The translations under genes were made by a program, and so were the position numbers. A stretch of DNA of 64,000 bases. Source: Arcobacteraceae bacterium. GTDB lineage: Bacteria > Campylobacterota > Campylobacteria > Campylobacterales > Arcobacteraceae. This document shows positions 1 to 7,697 of this stretch, in pieces. The notes under the pieces are model-generated. The model did no database searches. It was not told the origin of the DNA and was given only the letters and a program-made list of their open reading frames with translations. The stretch spans positions 1-64,000 of the forward strand of contig JALNYH010000003.1 in the NCBI GenBank assembly GCA_023229945.1, read 5' to 3'. Within the stretch, counting starts at the first letter, position 1. Every line of letters begins with the position of its first letter.

Positions 1-507
1 TCCATTTAGTTTATAGATGCTGAAGTCACTTAGATTACTTATGTCACTTAGATTACTTGTTCCAGATTCACATAGCTCATCTAGTCCTATGAAGTTTATT
101 CTTGCGTTTATGCGTTGGTTGATTTTAGAGGAGTTGAAGTTTGCTGATGAATAACTGGTTATATTGTTATTCAATAAGTTTTCACTTACATAATACCCAT
201 TATTGAATTCATTTAAATCATTATATAAAAAATTCTTAAATTTGTTTCCTACACTATTACCAGTAAAATCAGCTAAACCATTTGCCATGCCCAACATATC
301 AGTATAATCTTTTAAAAATTTTTCAAGCATATTATTCGATAAGGTGTTTGTTGCAGTATATACGAGTGCATTTGCAAAATTTGCTTTATATTCAATTCCA
401 TGTTCAATGCCATTTGTCTTACCGCCTTTATTTAAACTTTCATTTTCAAGTTTTTGGAGTCTGTCTTGAAAGATTTTTAATGATACAAGAAATTTTAATA
501 TACTCAT
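1..507 (-). CDS. Unrecognised protein, partial (3' end outside window)
   Basis: An open frame of 169 codons starts with ATG at 507 and runs uninterrupted to the window edge, so the C-terminus is missing. An AAAGAG Shine-Dalgarno lies about 6 nt before the ATG, and the start is 10 nt after the stop of the upstream 358-aa gene, so it looks like the last visible gene of the 3374-to-1 run. The N-terminus (MSILKFLVSLKIFQDRLQKL) is amphipathic rather than a signal peptide. The rest is polar, rich in Asn and Ser, with a GIEHGIEYKANFANAL stretch and a duplicated SNLSDI/SNLSDF at the visible end. I recognise no family. From position, it could be an effector or partner of the membrane proteins upstream, but that is inference only. 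Confidence 0.6.
   Translation of the reverse strand, partial: MSILKFLVSLKIFQDRLQKLENESLNKGGKTNGIEHGIEYKANFANALVYTATNTLSNNMLEKFLKDYTDMLGMANGLADFTGNSVGNKFKNFLYNDLNEFNNGYYVSENLLNNNITSYSSANFNSSKINQRINARINFIGLDELCESGTSNLSDISNLSDFSIYKLNG
25..60. repeat. 18-bp tandem duplication inside a coding region
   Basis: Two adjacent 18-bp copies (25-42 and 43-60) differ at one base. On the minus strand they encode SNLSD(I) twice in the partial gene. The length is a multiple of three, so copy-number change would keep the frame. Confidence 0.8.
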
Positions 508-517
508 TTTTTACTCT

Positions 518-1594
518 TTATTTATATCTACAATTTATTTCTAATTTTAACGGATTATCTCCAGTGTAAAATAAACTACCTTTAGCATTGTTTTTAATGC
601 TTAAATAAGAAATCTTATATTTTAGATTTATAATATTCGTATTTGATACATTGTGTTTTGTTGCATATTTTAGTAAAGTACTTCTAGCATTATCAATTTG
701 ATGTAAGTATTTTTTATCTTTTTCACACTCAAATTGATTATTTTTAATTTTATAAAACAAAATAAAGGATGATAGGGTCAACAAATTATCATAAAAAGTG
801 ATGTATGGACTATACCATCCTTTATCTTCCGAAAATAGATATTGGTACTCTTGAGGATAGTTATCCTTGTAAAATGAGAAGAATTTCTCTTGCCAATAAT
901 AAATTTCTACAAATTTATCATGCAAATCTTTATCTGTGCTATATTTTTTCATATTATTGTCACCAAAGATAAAACCTTCTAAATCTAAATGTGCCTCAGA
1001 TTTAAATATTGTCATCATCCCCAAATATGCTTCTATAATATCTCTACTAATGTATTTTGTGTATGATGAATCAATCTTTTGAGTTGATAATATGTGTAGG
1101 TTATTATATAATTGTTCTACAAAATTATTTGCAAAATCTACGCCATAATGTTTTGCCATAGAACCATATTTGCCTCTAACTGAAAGATTATAAGGTAGAA
1201 CTTCAAAAAGATTAAACCATAATGCTTTTTCGGCTTCATTGTCTGGTAGTTTAATTAATGCTCTTTTATAAAAAAAGTCCCTTGGTACTTTAAAAATTTT
1301 TAGTATTTTGTTTTGATAATCCAAATGTATATAATTTACAGTGTAACCATAATACATATGAAACATATAAGCATGTAAAAATTCTTTTCTTGCTTCTTTG
1401 AGATGTTGTGGTGCATTTGCTACATAATGTTTATATTCTATGGTATAAACAAAAATATTTAAACCAACAAATATGAACAATATAATACAAAGTATTTTTT
1501 TTATAAAATTTTTACTAATATTTGGTTTGTATCTATTTGCTAAGTTATATTTATTTTCATTGTTTTTTATCGTAAAATCATTAATTATTATCAT
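518..1594 (-). CDS. Membrane-anchored protein, paralogue of 2206-3231 product
   Basis: This 358-aa protein has one hydrophobic segment at about residues 33-52 preceded by a basic stretch, then a long soluble region likely outside the inner membrane. It is clearly paralogous to the 341-aa protein at 2206-3231: shared blocks are AP-HLKEA, WFN-FE, GKYGS-A, GW-S-Y, ILFYKI, IDNA--TL and a final DNP--LEI-C-YK. Its ATG lies inside the end of a 38-aa mini-ORF (1581-1697), suggesting coupled translation. I know no family. Duplicated membrane proteins next to unknown genes are common for immunity proteins of toxin systems, but nothing in the sequence proves this. Confidence 0.75.
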   Translation of the reverse strand: MIIINDFTIKNNENKYNLANRYKPNISKNFIKKILCIILFIFVGLNIFVYTIEYKHYVANAPQHLKEARKEFLHAYMFHMYYGYTVNYIHLDYQNKILKIFKVPRDFFYKRALIKLPDNEAEKALWFNLFEVLPYNLSVRGKYGSMAKHYGVDFANNFVEQLYNNLHILSTQKIDSSYTKYISRDIIEAYLGMMTIFKSEAHLDLEGFIFGDNNMKKYSTDKDLHDKFVEIYYWQEKFFSFYKDNYPQEYQYLFSEDKGWYSPYITFYDNLLTLSSFILFYKIKNNQFECEKDKKYLHQIDNARSTLLKYATKHNVSNTNIINLKYKISYLSIKNNAKGSLFYTGDNPLKLEINCRYK

Positions 1595-1697
1595 ACAAAT
1601 ACCTTAATATATAATATTTTAGAGTCAAGCCAGAATACTTAGTTTCAAATTTTAAAGAATTTGAGTATTGTTCTTGTTCGTCTTGCGTTAGGTACAT
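1581..1697 (-). CDS. 38-aa mini-ORF overlapping the 358-aa gene start
   Basis: ATG at 1697 and TAA at 1581-1583. It encodes a 38-residue peptide beginning MYLTQDEQEQYSNSLKF and ending YILRYLYDNN. The stop lies 14 nt inside the next gene (start 1594), and the ATG is within a few bases of the stop of the preceding 36-aa ORF, so the three are packed as a coupled unit. No RBS of its own is obvious. It could be a real leader or small protein, or a remnant of a decayed larger gene. Confidence 0.35.
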   Translation of the reverse strand: MYLTQDEQEQYSNSLKFETKYSGLTLKYYILRYLYDNN

Positions 1698-1698
1698 A

Positions 1699-1809
1699 TT
1701 ATTTCCCCTGTATCTTTTTTTCAGGAATAAACCAAAGTATTTTTTCTTGATTTATATCAGAATTTAAATATACTTCATTTTTTATTTCAAATAAGAATGT
1801 ATTATTCAT
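1699..1809 (-). CDS. 36-aa mini-ORF with W-x-IPE motif
   Basis: ATG at 1809, preceded by GGAGACAAATAA with a good AGGAG ribosome site, and TAA at 1699-1701. The peptide starts MNNTFLFEIKNEVYLNSDIN and ends ILWFIPEKKIQGK. The end matches the end of the 48-aa ORF at 3228-3374 (RLWLIPERQYEDNI), and both have EVY about 20 residues earlier. Each lies upstream of one of the two paralogous membrane-protein genes, so it is part of the duplicated unit. Function unknown; it may be a small protein or the C-terminal remnant of a larger gene. Confidence 0.45.
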   Translation of the reverse strand: MNNTFLFEIKNEVYLNSDINQEKILWFIPEKKIQGK

Positions 1810-1862
1810 TTATTTGTCTCCTACCATAGCCAATTCAAGTTTTATATATTGTTCTTTTTGTA

Positions 1863-2204
1863 TCAATTCAACACCTTTTTAGTTTTCTCTATTTTAAATA
1901 ATGGTAAAAATACCATCACAATTAACTCTATTAGACTATATAAAATAAATGCATAAAACCAAACTTCTATCCCTAAATTTAGTTTAAAACTATCTATAAA
2001 ACTTACTAATAATATGATAGGTATAATCCAAGCAAGAAATGAATAAAAAGAACCTATAATACTAATTAATTTACTAGTTTTATATTCTGTTCTACAGTTC
2101 TGACACTTTAGTTTTATGCCTGATTTGAGCATATAAATATTCCACCAGTTTTGAAATTTATTTATTCTAGTTCCACAAATCTCACATTCTTTATAAAATA
2201 ACAT
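1863..2204 (-). CDS. Small two-TM protein with zinc ribbon
   Basis: A 113-aa protein. An N-terminal CEIC (residues 7-10) and a later CQNC (residues 34-37) form a four-cysteine zinc-ribbon. Two hydrophobic segments follow, at about residues 49-70 and 78-100. The ATG at 2204 lies directly after the stop of the 341-aa gene (TAATATG), so it is translationally linked. This layout is common among uncharacterised small membrane proteins. I assign no function; it sits between the two paralogous membrane proteins. Confidence 0.65.
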   Translation of the reverse strand: MLFYKECEICGTRINKFQNWWNIYMLKSGIKLKCQNCRTEYKTSKLISIIGSFYSFLAWIIPIILLVSFIDSFKLNLGIEVWFYAFILYSLIELIVMVFLPLFKIEKTKKVLN

Positions 2205-2205
2205 A

Positions 2206-3231
2206 TTAATTCTCTCTTTCTTTGTAGATGCATTTTATTTCTAAATTTATAGGATTATCAGATATCTGCAAATCTATATTCAATAGATTTTTTATATGTA
2301 AATATCTTATAACTCTTTCTAATAACTCTTTGTTATCGGTAGAAACTTTATGTTCAAATACAAAGTTTCTTAATGTTGTTTTTGCATTATCTATTTTAAT
2401 TAAATAATTATTATCAACATTACAATCAAATATATCTTGATTTATTTTATAGAATAAGATATAGGATGATATTTTTAGCATATTCAAATAATAATCTCTA
2501 TAGTCACTATGCCAGCCTCTTTTAGGGTTTATAACGGCATCGTATTCTTTAGGGTAATGTATCTTATAATATTCAATAAACTCATCACTATGTTTATCTA
2601 TAGCTTTAAATCTTTCATACAAATCAACAGAATTTGAAACTTTTTCAAGATTTTCTTTGTTTAATGGAAATCCATTTTGGTTGAGATGATAATCATTAAT
2701 ATACACTTGAATAAAATGGAGGAAATTTTGTAAGAGTGTTGTGGTAAGTTCATTTTGATATCCTGATGAGTGATATATATTTAGTGTTTCTTTGCCTTGA
2801 TTGAATAATTCAATATTAAAATAAATATCATCAATAAATTTCTTGGCATAGCCGTGACTATAATCTCTTGCCAATGACCCATATTTTCCATTATTGGAGT
2901 GATTGTACATAATTAGTTCAAACTCATTAAACCAAGAAACCCTTATTGGTTCATTGGAGTCTAATTTGTTTAAACCCTGTTTATAAAAATACATCATTGG
3001 TTCTCTTAGCGGATAGAGAAAAATATTGTCAGTCTGTAATCTAAAAGTTTTTATAAAAAAAGCATAATAATCACCAATAACTTTAGCGATAATATAATCT
3101 TTATTTGCTTCCTTTAGATGTGAAGGTGCCAAAATTATATGTTTTTGATAATTAATATAATATGAAGAACTAATTTGGATTACAAATATAACTAATATTA
3201 CTATTACAATGTTTTTAAAAAGTTTTGTCAT
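2206..3231 (-). CDS. Membrane-anchored protein, paralogue of 518-1594 product
   Basis: A 341-aa protein with an N-terminal membrane anchor at about residues 6-26 and a long soluble remainder. It shares with the 358-aa product the blocks AP-HLKEA, WFN-FE, GKYGSLA, GWHSDY, ILFYKI, IDNAKTTL and DNPINLEIKCIYK. The ATG overlaps the stop of the 48-aa ORF (ATATGA), indicating coupled translation. The two copies are diverged at protein level, so the duplication is not recent. No known family recognised. Confidence 0.75.
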   Translation of the reverse strand: MTKLFKNIVIVILVIFVIQISSSYYINYQKHIILAPSHLKEANKDYIIAKVIGDYYAFFIKTFRLQTDNIFLYPLREPMMYFYKQGLNKLDSNEPIRVSWFNEFELIMYNHSNNGKYGSLARDYSHGYAKKFIDDIYFNIELFNQGKETLNIYHSSGYQNELTTTLLQNFLHFIQVYINDYHLNQNGFPLNKENLEKVSNSVDLYERFKAIDKHSDEFIEYYKIHYPKEYDAVINPKRGWHSDYRDYYLNMLKISSYILFYKINQDIFDCNVDNNYLIKIDNAKTTLRNFVFEHKVSTDNKELLERVIRYLHIKNLLNIDLQISDNPINLEIKCIYKEREN

Positions 3232-3374
3232 ATGTTATCCTCATATTGTCTTTCAGGAATAAGCCAAAGTCTTTTTAGTTGACTTATGTCTGTATACAAA
3301 TATTTTTTGAAATATACTTCCAAATTTTTTTGCTTGACTTTATTTTTTAGATGACTTGTATATTTCATTAACAT
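3228..3374 (-). CDS. 48-aa mini-ORF with W-x-IPE motif
   Basis: ATG at 3374 (or in-frame ATG at 3368) and TGA overlapping the ATG of the 341-aa gene by 4 nt. The peptide is basic and ends RLWLIPERQYEDNI, resembling the end of the 36-aa ORF at 1699-1809. It is the first recognisable element of the leftward cassette. No convincing promoter was seen in the roughly 200 bp between it and the radA stop at 3571. It may be a genuine small protein or the tail of a decayed gene. Confidence 0.45.
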   Translation of the reverse strand: MLMKYTSHLKNKVKQKNLEVYFKKYLYTDISQLKRLWLIPERQYEDNI

Positions 3375-3570
3375 TAGAATATTTTTGAAAAAATTAATAC
3401 TAAGCATGTATGATTTAGATTTTAATAATCAAAGTATTGATTATTAGGTTATTTATTGTGTTATTAAGACATAAATTATGCATGAAGAATCCTAGTGATA
3501 ATATAAGGAATTATTTTATCATTAAGAATCTAAAAATAAGATTAAAGTTATTTAGATTATTGTATATTTT

Positions 3571-4920
3571 TCAAAAAAGTTCAATCATTTTAGCAACTTC
3601 ATCTACTACAAAACATTTCATATCTATTTTTATGCTTGGTTTTGTAGCAATTATAGCTTTTGTGATACCTTGAGCTGATGCTTCTTTTAGTCTGTTTTCC
3701 ATTGAAAATACATCTTTAATTTCACCAGTAAGGCTGACTTCGCCGATAAAAACAGATTCTTTTGAAATAGGGCGATTTCTAAAAGAGCTAATAATCGCTG
3801 CAATTACAGCTAAGTCTGCTGAACTCTCTTTTATTTTTATTCCCCCGCTTATATTTACAAATACATCATATCTATTAAATGGCAAGTCAAGTTTCTTTTC
3901 AAGCAATGCTAAGAGCATAGTAAGACGGTTGGAGTCAAATCCTGTGGCACTTCTTTTTGGATTTGGGAATGTTGATTCACATACTAGAGCTTGAATTTCT
4001 AGTATGATAGCACGACTTCCTTCCATTGCTACACTCAAGGCTGAACCAGCTTGTGGTTTGGTTTTGTCGAAAAATTTTGAAGCTATTTCTTTTGCACTAA
4101 GCAATCCACTCTCTGTCATTTCAAAAATCCCTATTTCACTGGTACTTCCAAAGCGGTTTTTGAATCCTCTAAGCATTCTGATTTCTTTGCTGGTTTCCCC
4201 TTCAAAGTATAAAACAGTATCCACCATATGCTCCAAGACTCTAGGTCCTGCTATTGCACCATCTTTTGTGATGTGACCTATTATAAAAATAGCTAGATTT
4301 GTCTCTTTTGCTTTTCTCATAAGCTCAAAAGTAATCTCACGCACTTGTGATACACTTCCAGGAGAAGATGTTATAGAGCTTGAATAAATAGTTTGTATAG
4401 AGTCAATGATAGCTACTTCATAGTTTTGTCTCAAAAATTCATCTTGAATATCTTCTAATTTTATTTCACTTAAGAGATATAAATTATCACTATTTGCATC
4501 AAGACGGTTTGCTCTCATTTTGATTTGTCCAGATGATTCTTCGCCACTTACATAAAGAACTTTTTTCCCATTTTGAGCAATATTACCTGCAACTTTGAGA
4601 AGTAGGGTAGATTTCCCAACTCCTGGACTTCCACCTATTAATGTCAAGCTTCCAGGTACTATACCATCACCCAAAACAAGGTCAAATTCACTATTAAAAG
4701 AGCTAAATCTCGTGATATTATCTTGTTCTATTTGTGTTATAGGAAGGGCTTTTGAAGTAGTTGAGATGAGTTTTGATGTTTGTTTTATTGTTTCAAGTTG
4801 TGCAGGACTAAGCTCCAAAAAGCTATCCCATCCACCACAGTTTGGACATTTCCCAAGCCATTTTTGTGACTGAAAACCACAATGCTGACACTCAAAAGTA
4901 TTTCCTTTAATTTTAGCCAT
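3571..4920 (-). CDS. radA: DNA repair protein RadA
   Basis: RadA (Sms) is a RecA-like ATPase that promotes branch migration during recombination. The 449-aa protein has the full family layout: an N-terminal C4 zinc finger (C11, C14, C25, C28), Walker A GGSPGVGKS (96-104), the RadA-specific KNRFGST (254-260), and a C-terminal Lon-protease-like domain with SADLAVIAA. Start is supported by AAGGACTATTATG. It is the last gene of a leftward operon, 8 nt after the EnvC-like gene. Length is normal for the family. Confidence 0.97.
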   Translation of the reverse strand: MAKIKGNTFECQHCGFQSQKWLGKCPNCGGWDSFLELSPAQLETIKQTSKLISTTSKALPITQIEQDNITRFSSFNSEFDLVLGDGIVPGSLTLIGGSPGVGKSTLLLKVAGNIAQNGKKVLYVSGEESSGQIKMRANRLDANSDNLYLLSEIKLEDIQDEFLRQNYEVAIIDSIQTIYSSSITSSPGSVSQVREITFELMRKAKETNLAIFIIGHITKDGAIAGPRVLEHMVDTVLYFEGETSKEIRMLRGFKNRFGSTSEIGIFEMTESGLLSAKEIASKFFDKTKPQAGSALSVAMEGSRAIILEIQALVCESTFPNPKRSATGFDSNRLTMLLALLEKKLDLPFNRYDVFVNISGGIKIKESSADLAVIAAIISSFRNRPISKESVFIGEVSLTGEIKDVFSMENRLKEASAQGITKAIIATKPSIKIDMKCFVVDEVAKMIELF

Positions 4921-4928
4921 AATAGTCC

Positions 4929-6221
4929 TTATTTTACAAATAATTCTGTAGGATTTACAAATGCACTATTGATAATAGCTTGAAATACTAAAGAGTCTCG
5001 AACTCTACCTATTGCATAGCCTTGTTTTACAAGCTTGTTTTGCTCAATGGTTGGAGAAATCTGGTCTAGATTTGAATAGACTGTATGCAAGCCATTTGTG
5101 TGTTCTATAATTATTGTATTATCTGTTGAGTTTTGAGATTTTTTAATATACACAACCTTGCCATTTAAAACACTATATACTTTATTGTCAACTGTTTTTG
5201 GCGTTAATGTGATAGAATCATTAAAAAGTTCTATTTTGTACACAGGGTCATGATATTTACCAAATTTTCTAACCAATGAATAAGATGATAGTGGTGGAAT
5301 TGTTTTTACACCTTTATATCTTGTAGTTTCCACACCTCTCACAGAAGAGCCAAGTTGTCTCACTTCTATATCAATACTTTCTAGATGTGGTGATTGTATA
5401 GGTGTAGAGGCTTGAGTAGTTGTTGATGACTCAGCAACTCTTTTTTTTCTATCTTCTTCGGCTTTTCTAGCAGCAGCTAGTCTTTCTTGTTCTTTCTTTG
5501 ATTCTTCTTTTTTTAGAATATTTAGATTTTGCAACAAAGAAGCCAGTTCATTTTGTTTATCTATGATATTTTTTAATTGTGTTTGATATTCTTTATGTTT
5601 TTTTTGTAAATCAGCAAGATTTTGTTCTTGTTTTCTTAGCAACACACCTAAATCTTTTCTTTTTTTCTCGTTTTGGTCTATAAAAGATTGAAGTTTATTT
5701 ATCTCTTTTTGGTTTTCATCTTGATTTTGAGTAATTTGTAGATACCTAACATCAAGATTTTTAATCTCTCCAATTGAATTTTCAAGAAGTAATGAATACA
5801 TTTCTCTATCTATGATTTCATCAAGAGTTTTGTTTGATGAATGCTGTATACCAAGTGAAACTGCAAATTCATTGATAATTGTTGATACTATAGCTTCTTC
5901 TTGGTTTTTTTTATCTTGTAGTATAGTAGATGCACTTTTCCTTAAAAGTTGGATATCGTTTTGAGCACTTTCAAGTTTTTTTTGGTCATTTGCTATTATT
6001 TGTTCTAGTTCTTTTACTTCATTTGTTACTTTTGTGAGTGTATTATTTTGGATATCTATTTCTTTAGCAAGAAGTTGTATTTTTATATTTGTTTCACTTT
6101 CTATATTCTGATTTTTATTTAGTACATTTTTGTTTTGATTGATTTCAGCTTCAATATCTTTAATAGAATTACTGTGCAAGCAAGATAAAATACCAAATAA
6201 TATAAAAAAACTTTTTATCAT
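4929..6221 (-). CDS. EnvC-like murein hydrolase activator with degenerate LytM domain
   Basis: A 430-aa secreted protein: N-terminal signal sequence, long coiled coil (about residues 17-240), Lys/Glu/Ser-rich linker, and a C-terminal M23/LytM fold (about 310-430). The expected zinc ligands are gone: no HxxxD, YxHL has become YSNL, and the final HLHF is replaced by SLVFQA. In E. coli EnvC, a LytM protein lacking catalytic residues activates amidases under control of FtsEX. Here it lies 8 nt downstream of ftsX, so the same role at the division septum is likely. The target amidase is not in the window. Confidence 0.85.
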   Translation of the reverse strand: MIKSFFILFGILSCLHSNSIKDIEAEINQNKNVLNKNQNIESETNIKIQLLAKEIDIQNNTLTKVTNEVKELEQIIANDQKKLESAQNDIQLLRKSASTILQDKKNQEEAIVSTIINEFAVSLGIQHSSNKTLDEIIDREMYSLLLENSIGEIKNLDVRYLQITQNQDENQKEINKLQSFIDQNEKKRKDLGVLLRKQEQNLADLQKKHKEYQTQLKNIIDKQNELASLLQNLNILKKEESKKEQERLAAARKAEEDRKKRVAESSTTTQASTPIQSPHLESIDIEVRQLGSSVRGVETTRYKGVKTIPPLSSYSLVRKFGKYHDPVYKIELFNDSITLTPKTVDNKVYSVLNGKVVYIKKSQNSTDNTIIIEHTNGLHTVYSNLDQISPTIEQNKLVKQGYAIGRVRDSLVFQAIINSAFVNPTELFVK

Positions 6222-6229
6222 AGGTTCTA

Positions 6230-7048
6230 CTAATTTGGTTTAATTTTCAGTTTTGTTAAAACACCAAAAATTGATATAAAAGAGATAAACAAAGATACAA
6301 CCAAAAGCTTTATAGATTCATAAAAAATATTGAAATGAATAGTTGTGATATCTTTTAATTCTTCAGAAAAAATCAAAGAACTATTTTCACTAAAAATTAC
6401 TATAAAGACTACAACAACAAGTGATGATAAGACGGAACTAAAAAATGTCAATAATATGATAGGTTTTGCACTATACAACACCGAAGCACCATGAAGTTTC
6501 ATAATTGCAATTCTTTCTTTATGTTCATAAAACCAAATTTTAACCTGTTTTGATATGATAAATATAGCAAAAAGCACTATTATAATGTATAAAATAAAAA
6601 CAATCTTTTGACTAAGAGCCAACAAAGAGTATATTTGATTATGATTTTTTGAAAAAGTCTCAATTTGATAAATTGATGGTTTGTTTTTTAATTCATCCAA
6701 AATTATTTCAAGTTGATAGGTACTAGGAAATTCAGTCAAATATACTTGATAAAAATATGGCAATCTTTGATCCAAAAACTTCATAGAATTTTGTGTTAAT
6801 CTATTTTTGAAACTTGCTAGTATTTTTTCTCTATTCATTGGAACAATTTTATCAACTTTAATACCACCAAGTACATCTATAGTATCTTGAACTAAAGGTG
6901 TCTTTGTAATAATTACTATTGAATAATCACTTCTTATTTTTTCTTTATATGTATCAACCGCACTTGAGACTATAGTAAATATCGTAAGTGCAAAAAGCAT
7001 TGTAATAAGAGGAATACAAAATGAAATTAAATTTTTAAGAAACTTCAT
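6230..7048 (-). CDS. ftsX: Cell division protein FtsX
   Basis: FtsX is the membrane half of the FtsEX ABC-type complex that transmits ATPase cycles to periplasmic murein-hydrolase activators. The 272-aa protein has the expected topology: one N-terminal TM (about 11-33), a periplasmic domain, then three C-terminal TM segments (about 150-168, 195-220, 245-268) with KLHGAS before the second one. It overlaps ftsE by 14 nt and precedes the EnvC-like gene, matching the known functional unit. Confidence 0.93.
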   Translation of the reverse strand: MKFLKNLISFCIPLITMLFALTIFTIVSSAVDTYKEKIRSDYSIVIITKTPLVQDTIDVLGGIKVDKIVPMNREKILASFKNRLTQNSMKFLDQRLPYFYQVYLTEFPSTYQLEIILDELKNKPSIYQIETFSKNHNQIYSLLALSQKIVFILYIIIVLFAIFIISKQVKIWFYEHKERIAIMKLHGASVLYSAKPIILLTFFSSVLSSLVVVVFIVIFSENSSLIFSEELKDITTIHFNIFYESIKLLVVSLFISFISIFGVLTKLKIKPN

Positions 7049-7697
7049 AAATCACCCCATCTTCAATAGAAAGCTGTCTAAAATTCAGTCCAAAATTCTT
7101 AGGGACTCTGTGGGTTACAACCACTACAGTAATTCCTAATTGTTCATTTGCACCTTTTAGTAGATTCCATACAACTTCAGCTGAATAATCATCCAAATTT
7201 CCAGTTGGCTCATCTGCTAGGATTATTTTGGGATTATGTGCTATAGCTCTTGCTACTGCAATACGCTGTTGTTCTCCACCACTTAATTCTGCTGGATAAT
7301 ATCCTACACGATGAGATAGCTTAACATGATTCAAAAGCTTTATAGCTTGAGCATACGAAACTTCTTGTGAGTATCCATTGATAAGTAGAGGAAGCATAAT
7401 ATTTTGTTCGATAGTCCATTCTTTGATTAATTTATAATCTTGAAAAACAATTCCAATATCTCTTCTTATTTTTTTCAAATTAGAGCTTGATATATCTTTT
7501 AAATTGATACCATTTATTTCCAAATCGCCATGGCGTAGTAGTATGTCTCCATAAAAAGATTTCAAAAGGGTAGATTTACCCATACCACTTGTACCACCAA
7601 TAAAAACAAATTCTTTATTTTTGATATGAAAATTTCCTTTTTTGATGATAAATCTATCTTTATCATAAGAAAGATAAATATCTTTTGCTTTAATCAT
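7035..7697 (-). CDS. ftsE: Cell division ATP-binding protein FtsE
   Basis: Cytoplasmic ABC ATPase of the FtsEX complex. In 220 aa it has Walker A GGTSGMGKST (34-43), Q-loop Q86 (VFQDYKL), signature LSGGEQQ (138-144), Walker B ILADEP (159-164), the FtsE-like EPTGNLD, and an H-loop THR near the end. It overlaps trmB upstream (8 nt) and ftsX downstream (14 nt), so all three are translationally linked. Confidence 0.95.
   Translation of the reverse strand: MIKAKDIYLSYDKDRFIIKKGNFHIKNKEFVFIGGTSGMGKSTLLKSFYGDILLRHGDLEINGINLKDISSSNLKKIRRDIGIVFQDYKLIKEWTIEQNIMLPLLINGYSQEVSYAQAIKLLNHVKLSHRVGYYPAELSGGEQQRIAVARAIAHNPKIILADEPTGNLDDYSAEVVWNLLKGANEQLGITVVVVTHRVPKNFGLNFRQLSIEDGVIYEVS

Noticed and set aside
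282..569. Plus-strand 95-aa open frame near the window start
   Set aside because: It is antisense to the partial unknown gene, which has a better start and SD; its composition is typical of a shadow frame.
1..3374. Prophage, insertion sequence or integron origin for the cassette
   Set aside because: No transposase, integrase, terminal inverted repeats or attachment-like duplications were seen inside the window; the cassette may continue beyond position 1.
3437..3673. Plus-strand 78-aa open frame at the radA 3' end
   Set aside because: About half of it is antisense to radA, there is no clear ribosome site, and the sequence has no recognisable features.
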